DNA of 46,460 bases, taken from the NCBI RefSeq assembly GCF_014235845.1, contig NZ_JACJUQ010000018.1:1-46460 (forward strand), written 5' to 3'. Made by a program: the position numbers and the translations under genes. The notes below the pieces were generated by a model. The model saw only the letters and a list, made by a program, of their open reading frames with translations. It ran no database searches and was not told the DNA's origin. The stretch comes from Pontivivens nitratireducens. Its GTDB lineage: Bacteria > Pseudomonadota > Alphaproteobacteria > Rhodobacterales > Rhodobacteraceae. This document shows, one piece after another, positions 41,301 to 46,460 of the stretch (the stretch's first letter is position 1; each line of letters starts with the position of its first letter).

Positions 41301-43195
41301 TCTGGCTTTCGCTGACGATCCTCGCGCCTTTGGGCGCGGGCCTGACGACACTTGCGCTCCGGCGCATGCCCGAGGCGATTGCGCTGACCGGTGCGGCCTT
41401 GGGCCTTGCCGGGGCGATTGCTCTGTTGGCCGGGGTGGCGGGCGGTGCGGATGTCACGGCCACCCTGCCCTTCCTGCCGGACCTGCCGATCCGGCTGGTG
41501 GCCAACCCGCTGACGGCAACGCTGGCGCTGGTCGTCGCGACCGTCGCGGCGATGGTCCTGACCTATGCGGCGGGTTACATGTCCCATGACCCCGAGCGCC
41601 CCCGCTTTTTCGGCACCATGCTGATGTTCGTGGCCGCGATGCAGCTTCTGGTGCTGTCGGGGGACTGGATCACCCTGCTGGCCGCGTGGGAGATGATTGG
41701 TTTTGCCTCCTACCTTCTGATCGGCTTCTGGCATAGGCGAAAGGGCGTGCCCGGAGCGGCCATGCGGGCATTCCTCTATACCCGGACGGCCGATCTGGGC
41801 CTCTACCTCGCGGCCTTCCTGCTGATCGGTATCGCCGGAACCTCCGAGATTTCGGCCACGCTTTCCACCACCGGCACCCCGGCGCTGATCGCAGGGCTGC
41901 TGCTCTTGTTTGCGGCGATGGGGAAGTCGGCGCAGGTGCCGATGCAGGACTGGCTGATGCGGGCGATGGCGGGGCCAACGCCGGTGTCTGCCCTGCTCCA
42001 CTCGGCCACGCTGGTGGCGGCGGGGGCGATCCTGCTGATCCGGACCGCGCCGATGCTGCCCGGCGGCGCGCTTCTGGCCATCGGGATTGTCGGCGGGGCG
42101 ACGGCGGTGATTGCCGGGCTGATGGCACTGGCCGCAACAGACCTCAAGCGTCTGCTCGCGGCCTCGACCGCCAGCCAGTACGGGCTGATGCTGATCGCGG
42201 TGGGGGCCGGCGCGCCCGTTGCCGCGCTTTTGCATCTGATCGCGCATGCCGCGATCAAATCGGCGCTCTTTCTCGGCGCAGGCGTCTTTCAGCACGACCG
42301 CGAGAGCACCGATCTGGACACGCTTGCCGGCGCGGGCCGCGCCCGGCCCGGCATTTTTGCGGGCTTTGCACTGGCCGCGCTGGCGCTGGCCGGGCTGCCA
42401 CCGCTCGCCGCCTTCTATTCCAAGGACGCAATCCTCGCCGCGGCTCTCGATAGCCCCTCTGCCGCGTGGTTTCTGCCGCTGGCCCTTGCTGGGTCGGTGC
42501 TGACCGGGGCTTATATGGGCCGGGCATTGAAGGTGCTGTGGTCCGGCACGCCGGAGAAGCCCCGCGATAAGGTGCCGCTCATGGCCGTCGGCATGGGCGT
42601 TCTCGTGATACTCGCCGCGACTCTGGGCTTCGCTTTCAAACCGCTGGAGGCGATGCTGGGCGCGCATCTGGCCGAGCCCGGCTGGATCGTCCCGGCCATG
42701 GGGCTGGCGGTGGGTCTGGCCGGGCTGGCGCTTGGCTGGCTGCTGGCCCCCGCCCGCCTTCTGGGTCCGCTGCTTGCGCCAGCACGAAACGGCTTCCCGC
42801 TCGCAGGTGGCATGGACGCCCTCGTGGTCCGCCCGACGCTGGCCCTGGCACGGCTCTGCGACCGCCTGGATGCCTGGATCATCCGCCGTGTCGTGCTGGG
42901 CGGCATCGTCGCAGGTACACAAGCATTGTCACGCCGGATCGAACGCGCCGAAGACAGTCTTCTGGCGCTGCTCAACGCGGTGGGCAGGCTCAACCTGTCC
43001 CTCGGGCTGGCCAGCCTGCGTTTTGACCGCGACACCATCGATCGTGCGATCTTTGGCCTTGTCGATCGCACAATCGCCCTCGGCACCCGCGCCCGCCGTC
43101 TGCAAAGCGGCCTTATCCACCGCGAAATGGCGCTGACCGTCGCCGGAATCGCTCTCGTCACCGGCGTACTCCTCGCCGCCCCGTTCTACTTCTGA
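41297..43195 (+). CDS. nuoL: NuoL-like antiporter subunit
   Basis: 632 aa, starting at a GTG inside the nuoK stop. Antiporter landmarks: WEMIGFASYLLIGFW (key Glu), GKSAQVPMQDWLMRAMAGPTPVSALLHSATLVAAG (Lys/His transfer pathway; the usual His of FPLHVW is replaced by Gln-Asp), and the long C-terminal helix HL extension. It normally pumps one proton and reaches along the arm. Membrane ion translocation is likely retained. Confidence 0.94.
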   Translation: MIWLSLTILAPLGAGLTTLALRRMPEAIALTGAALGLAGAIALLAGVAGGADVTATLPFLPDLPIRLVANPLTATLALVVATVAAMVLTYAAGYMSHDPERPRFFGTMLMFVAAMQLLVLSGDWITLLAAWEMIGFASYLLIGFWHRRKGVPGAAMRAFLYTRTADLGLYLAAFLLIGIAGTSEISATLSTTGTPALIAGLLLLFAAMGKSAQVPMQDWLMRAMAGPTPVSALLHSATLVAAGAILLIRTAPMLPGGALLAIGIVGGATAVIAGLMALAATDLKRLLAASTASQYGLMLIAVGAGAPVAALLHLIAHAAIKSALFLGAGVFQHDRESTDLDTLAGAGRARPGIFAGFALAALALAGLPPLAAFYSKDAILAAALDSPSAAWFLPLALAGSVLTGAYMGRALKVLWSGTPEKPRDKVPLMAVGMGVLVILAATLGFAFKPLEAMLGAHLAEPGWIVPAMGLAVGLAGLALGWLLAPARLLGPLLAPARNGFPLAGGMDALVVRPTLALARLCDRLDAWIIRRVVLGGIVAGTQALSRRIERAEDSLLALLNAVGRLNLSLGLASLRFDRDTIDRAIFGLVDRTIALGTRARRLQSGLIHREMALTVAGIALVTGVLLAAPFYF

Positions 43196-43206
43196 GGATC
43201 GCGCCC

Positions 43207-44667
43207 ATGCCGCTTCTGACCATTGCCACCTTCCTGCCCATCCTTGCCGGTCTCGCGCTCATGGCGCTGCCCGACCGGTCCACGCGAACGGCACATGCGG
43301 TGTCCATCGCCGCCACGGGGGCCGTGTTCCTGATCACACTGGCAATCTGGGCGCGCGGCATCGTGGCCGGAGACTTCGCCCAGGTCGAGGAAATCGCCTG
43401 GATCCCCGCCATCGGCGCGGCCTACCGGCTGGGCGTGGACGGATTGAGCCTGCCTCTGGTGCTGCTGACCTCGCTTCTGTTTTTCCTGTCGGCGTTGTAT
43501 TCGGCGCGGATCGGGGAGCGGGCGGCCTCCTATGTGGTGCTCATGCTGATGCTGGAAACCGCCTCGCTCGGCACGTTCATGGCGCTTGACGGCCTGCTCT
43601 TCTACGTCTTCTTCGAGGTCTCGCTGGTCGGCATGTACTTCATGATCGCAGGCTGGGGCTATGAAGAGCGTCAGCGGGCCGCACTCATGTTCTTTCTCTA
43701 CACGCTTCTGGGCTCGCTGCCGCTCCTGCTGGCGATCATCGGGCTTTACCTCGGATCGGGCACCTTCGACATGCGTGTCTGGGTCGAGGGCACCGCACTG
43801 GGCGGGCTTCCTGCCATGCTGGCGCTGATCGCGATGCTCGTGACCTTCGCGGTCAAGATCCCGGCCTTCCCGGTCCACACCTGGCTTCCGGCGGCGCATG
43901 TGCAGGCGCCCACGGCGGGCAGCGTGATCCTGGCCGGCGTGATGCTGAAATTCGGTACCTACGGGCTTGTGCGCTTTGCCTACCAGATGACGCCCGAGGC
44001 CTTCGCACAGGCCGGACAGGTGATCCTCGCCTTCGGGGTGGTCAGCGCGCTATACGGGGCCTTCGCGGCACTGGCGCAGAGCGACCTGAAAAAGATGATC
44101 GCCTACACGTCCGTTAACCATATGGGGTACGTGGTGATGGGCGTCGCCATTGCTGCACTGGCGACAGAGCCGCGCATCCGGACCATCGCATTGGATGGCG
44201 CAACCCTGCAAATGGTCAGCCACGGTCTGGTCACGGGCGCGCTCTTTTTCCTTGTGGGGATGTTGCAGGACCGGGCCCATACCCGCGGAATCGGCGATTT
44301 CGGCGGGCTGCTGGGCCGTGTGCCGTGGCTTGGCTGGGCCTTCATCCTGTCGGCTTTCGCCTCTCTCGGGCTGCCGGGGCTCGCACACTTCCCGGCCGAA
44401 TTCCAGATCTTCCTTGCCACGCTGAACGGCATGCCCTGGGGGTTGATCGCGATCCTGGCCATCGTGATCACCGCAGCACTCTACCTGCGCGCCATCGCCG
44501 GCGTCTTCCTGGGCGAGATGAACGACAAATGGGCCGACATGCCGGATCTGGATAGGCGTGAAAAGCTAGTGATCCTGCCGCTTCTCGTCCTGACCGTTCT
44601 GATCGGTGTCGCGCCCGGCTGGCTGATTGACATGATCCACACCACTATGATGGGCCTCGGCAACTGA
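43207..44667 (+). CDS. nuoM: NuoM-like antiporter subunit
   Basis: 486 aa, 14 helices. FFEVSLVGMYFMIAGWG (key Glu) and VKIPAFPVHTWLPAAHVQAPTAGSVILAGVMLKFGTYGLVRF are canonical, with SDLKKMIAYTSVNHMGYV following. Proton pumping residues intact by inspection. 11 nt after nuoL; its stop overlaps nuoN start by one base. Confidence 0.95.
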   Translation: MPLLTIATFLPILAGLALMALPDRSTRTAHAVSIAATGAVFLITLAIWARGIVAGDFAQVEEIAWIPAIGAAYRLGVDGLSLPLVLLTSLLFFLSALYSARIGERAASYVVLMLMLETASLGTFMALDGLLFYVFFEVSLVGMYFMIAGWGYEERQRAALMFFLYTLLGSLPLLLAIIGLYLGSGTFDMRVWVEGTALGGLPAMLALIAMLVTFAVKIPAFPVHTWLPAAHVQAPTAGSVILAGVMLKFGTYGLVRFAYQMTPEAFAQAGQVILAFGVVSALYGAFAALAQSDLKKMIAYTSVNHMGYVVMGVAIAALATEPRIRTIALDGATLQMVSHGLVTGALFFLVGMLQDRAHTRGIGDFGGLLGRVPWLGWAFILSAFASLGLPGLAHFPAEFQIFLATLNGMPWGLIAILAIVITAALYLRAIAGVFLGEMNDKWADMPDLDRREKLVILPLLVLTVLIGVAPGWLIDMIHTTMMGLGN

Positions 44668-46034
44668 TGGAGATGGGCCGCGATCTTGCCCTTCTGGCGC
44701 CGGAGCTGACGCTGGCCGCCGCGGCGATGCTGATGATCGTTGCGGAGATGTTTCGCGCGGCGCGGCTGGTGCTGGCCATCGGGCTGGCCGGGCTTGCGGC
44801 GGCGACGATCCTGACGCTGCCGATGCTGAGCGTCGACGCCACCGTCTTCGGCGGCACCTACCGGATCGACCTGATTTCGGGCTGGGCCAAGCTGATCCTG
44901 CTGCCCGGCACCGCACTGTCCCTGCTGCTGGTCCGGGCCGAGATTGCTGGCCGCCGGCGCGAGGGCAGCGTTCAATCCCTTGTCGTGCTGGTGACCCTCG
45001 GCGCGCTGATGCTGTCGGGGGCGGGCGACATGATGGTGGTGGTGATCGGTGTCGTGCTCACCGGTCTGGGCTCTTTCGCGCTTGTGGCCTGGCCGCGCGA
45101 CGATGCGGCCACCGAAGCGGCGATGAAATACCTCGTCTTCGGGGCGGTCACCGGATCGGTGATGATCTACGGGCTGACCTTCTGGTTTGGGGGCTCCGGT
45201 TCGACGCTGTTTTCGAAACTTGGCCAGTTGCAGGGCCAGACACTTGTGATCATCACCGGGCTGATCGCCATCATCGTCGGTCTGGGTTACAAGGGAGCTC
45301 TGGTGCCGTTCCATTTCTGGGCACCGGACGCCTATCAGGGGGCGCCCGTCTCGATCGCGGCCTACCTGTCCGTCATCACCAAGGCGGCCGCCTTTTTCGC
45401 CTTCGCACAGGTCCTGCGCGACCTGCCCCGTGACGGTGGCTGGCCTCTGGCACTGGCGGTGATCGCGGCGGCGACAATGACCTATGGCTATCTCGCCGCA
45501 CTGGTGCAGACCTACCTTGTGCGCCTCATCGCTTATTCCTCGGTGGCACAGTCGGGATATTTCCTGATGGGCGTCGTGGCCCTTGGGGCCAGCGGCTTTG
45601 CCGTTCCGGGCATTCTGGTCTTTGCCGCCGCCTACGTGGCGATGAACCTCGGCGCCTTTGCGGTTGTCCTGCTGGCCGGGCGCAATCTGGGCGATCTTGA
45701 AGGCTTTGGTCGCACCCATCCGTGGCTCGGCGCGGCGATGGTGGTGTTCCTGCTGTCACTGACCGGCATCCCGCCGCTTTTCGGTTTCGTGGGCAAGTTC
45801 TACCTGCTCTCGGCAGCGGTCGAGGCCGGGTATCTGTGGCTTGCGATCATCGGCATCCTGAACTCGGTGCTGGCGCTCGGGGTTTATCTGCGGCTGGTGG
45901 TGCCGATGTATCGAACTTCTTCGACAGAGCACCCATCAGAGGTGGGCGCTGTTCTGGCCCAAGGAACAGTCGTAGTCACCGTGCTTGTCACGCTTCTTAT
46001 GGGGTTCGCGGCCGGGATCCTGCCCGGGCCGTAG
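44667..46034 (+). CDS. nuoN: NuoN-like antiporter subunit
   Basis: 455 aa, 14 helices. GYKGALVPFHFWAPDAYQGAPVSIAAYLSVITKAAAFF is canonical, and the first helix bears the PELTLAAAAMLMIVAEMF pattern. Last gene of the Nuo-like operon. No C, E, F, G or I gene is found on either side of it. Confidence 0.95.
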   Translation: MEMGRDLALLAPELTLAAAAMLMIVAEMFRAARLVLAIGLAGLAAATILTLPMLSVDATVFGGTYRIDLISGWAKLILLPGTALSLLLVRAEIAGRRREGSVQSLVVLVTLGALMLSGAGDMMVVVIGVVLTGLGSFALVAWPRDDAATEAAMKYLVFGAVTGSVMIYGLTFWFGGSGSTLFSKLGQLQGQTLVIITGLIAIIVGLGYKGALVPFHFWAPDAYQGAPVSIAAYLSVITKAAAFFAFAQVLRDLPRDGGWPLALAVIAAATMTYGYLAALVQTYLVRLIAYSSVAQSGYFLMGVVALGASGFAVPGILVFAAAYVAMNLGAFAVVLLAGRNLGDLEGFGRTHPWLGAAMVVFLLSLTGIPPLFGFVGKFYLLSAAVEAGYLWLAIIGILNSVLALGVYLRLVVPMYRTSSTEHPSEVGAVLAQGTVVVTVLVTLLMGFAAGILPGP

Positions 46035-46202
46035 ACCAGACATCGGCATGGATTTGAAGGTGACCGGGCCAGCCCGCCGGTTTGAGACGCGTTCAAGCGA
46101 AGAGCATCGGACATTCGCGCGCGCACTTTTTGCGCGCGATGATGTAGATGGGTGTTGTCACGTTAACTCGCCGAATTTGCAAGTTGGCAAGCTGTTCGTT
46201 GA
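46035..46202. other. Short interval with GC hairpin and IS6-type end
   Basis: A perfect hairpin CGCGCGCA-CTTTT-TGCGCGCG (46118-46138) follows the nuoN stop; it may act as a terminator, though its T-run lies in the loop. From about 46150 the sequence (GGGTGTTGTCACGTT) may be the end of the IS6-family element. Confidence 0.4.
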
Positions 46203-46460
46203 TCAAGCGGCCTGTGCCGCGGATTTCCACGCCTCGAATGCTTCGAGCCGATGGTAGCGGATGGTGAGCGCAGAGCGGCGGCGGGCTGGGACAGAGAAAC
46301 TATTGCGGGTTGCAGACTTCATAGATACGAAGCGTTGTAATCCACCCGGCGATCGGAAGCCTTGCATCACCCGCTCTCGTTTTCGGAAGGGCAAGTGGCT
46401 GTTTTCTGCGCGGTTATTGAGTCCCTTGTGTGACCAATGATCAAGGCCAGGCGCGACCTC
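46150..46460 (-). mobile_element. IS6-family insertion sequence, partial
   Basis: The transposase tail and probable terminal repeat (near 46150, unproved) mark an IS6-family copy at the border of the Nuo-like operon. IS6 elements move by replicative cointegration and often flank resistance islands. Confidence 0.6.
46203..46460 (-). CDS. IS6-family transposase, C-terminal part (runs off the edge)
   Basis: 85 residues of the DDE transposase C-terminus, open to the right edge: DHWSHKGLNNRAENSHLPFR, then KRERVMQGFRSPGGLQRFVS, ending EAFEAWKSAAQAA. These are the signature C-terminal motifs of IS6/IS26-type transposases, including the N-R-A-E-N segment with the catalytic Glu. It points left, and the rest lies beyond the window. 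Confidence 0.9.
   Translation of the reverse strand, partial: EVAPGLDHWSHKGLNNRAENSHLPFRKRERVMQGFRSPGGLQRFVSMKSATRNSFSVPARRRSALTIRYHRLEAFEAWKSAAQAA

Noticed and set aside
41144-42922. 592-codon frame on - strand within nuoL
   Set aside because: Antisense to a canonical NuoL gene; Gln/Arg/Gly-rich with no motif.
1-46460. tRNA, rRNA, CRISPR arrays, replication or conjugation origin
   Set aside because: No cloverleaf-like or rRNA-like segments and no regular spaced direct repeats were seen; the only repeats are the HMBD units and short dyads.

Overview
The window looks like an accessory region of an alphaproteobacterium, most likely a Rhodobacterales/Rhodobacteraceae member. The evidence is high GC, dense operons with ATGA overlaps, and the protein families present. 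There are no rRNA, tRNA or CRISPR features. The right edge cuts into an IS6-family transposase, and several genes are broken by frameshifts, stops or deletion, so this is probably a plasmid or genomic island rich in metal- and stress-related genes.

Left part (1-10.4 kb), metal and redox block: a broken CDF metal exporter; a CBS protein whose ten cysteines all lie in CC pairs; an L,D-transpeptidase; a CmtR-like ArsR sensor divergent from an HMA-CDF exporter, lspA and a CYP152 P450; a second CDF-like protein; and a ccmG/tlpA/ccdA/methyltransferase operon. Two MerR-type 19-bp-spacer promoters and two matching TATCA-N8-TGATAT dyads suggest shared metal regulation.

Middle (10.4-16.7 kb): a TetR/membrane protein/thiazoline-hydrolase-like operon (last gene frameshifted), a two-pore-helix K+ channel-like protein, and an operon of saccharopine dehydrogenase-like, APC permease and NhaA genes.

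Right of that (16.8-36.7 kb), stress and energy block: DUF2933 and ICMT-like genes; an operon of a Cys-rich miniprotein, a DUF5676-like gene, a beta-CASP RNase, an AMP/thymidine phosphorylase, a PRPP synthase and a phosphoketolase; a phospholipase D and a flavoprotein; an operon of a hypothetical gene, a PhaC-like DUF3141 gene, a His-rich miniprotein, FabI, an orphan Rieske protein and a CBS-BON protein; two ECF sigma factors with matching cysteine motifs; a DMT exporter; and a cyclopropane-fatty-acid synthase.

Far right (36.8-46.0 kb): an eight-gene complex I-like operon, A-[B/D fusion]-H-J-K-L-M-N. The fusion joins a NuoB-like domain without N2 cluster cysteines, five heavy-metal-binding (HMBD) repeats with His-rich linkers, and a NuoD-like domain without the quinone-site GPQHP motif. 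NuoC, E, F, G and I are absent.

The central observation is a promoter-like motif, TGTAA(C/T)-N16-CGTC, placed correctly before five transcription units: the Cys-rich/phosphoketolase operon, the DUF3141/FabI/Rieske operon, one sigma gene itself, the cfa gene, and the Nuo-like operon. With the CorE-like CxC and CxxC-x7-CxC motifs of the sigma factors, this suggests a metal- or redox-sensing ECF regulon that couples lipid remodelling, RNA/nucleotide-to-acetyl-phosphate catabolism and an unusual metal-binding complex I-like machine. The motif and the protein motifs are read from sequence; the regulon and its physiology are inference.
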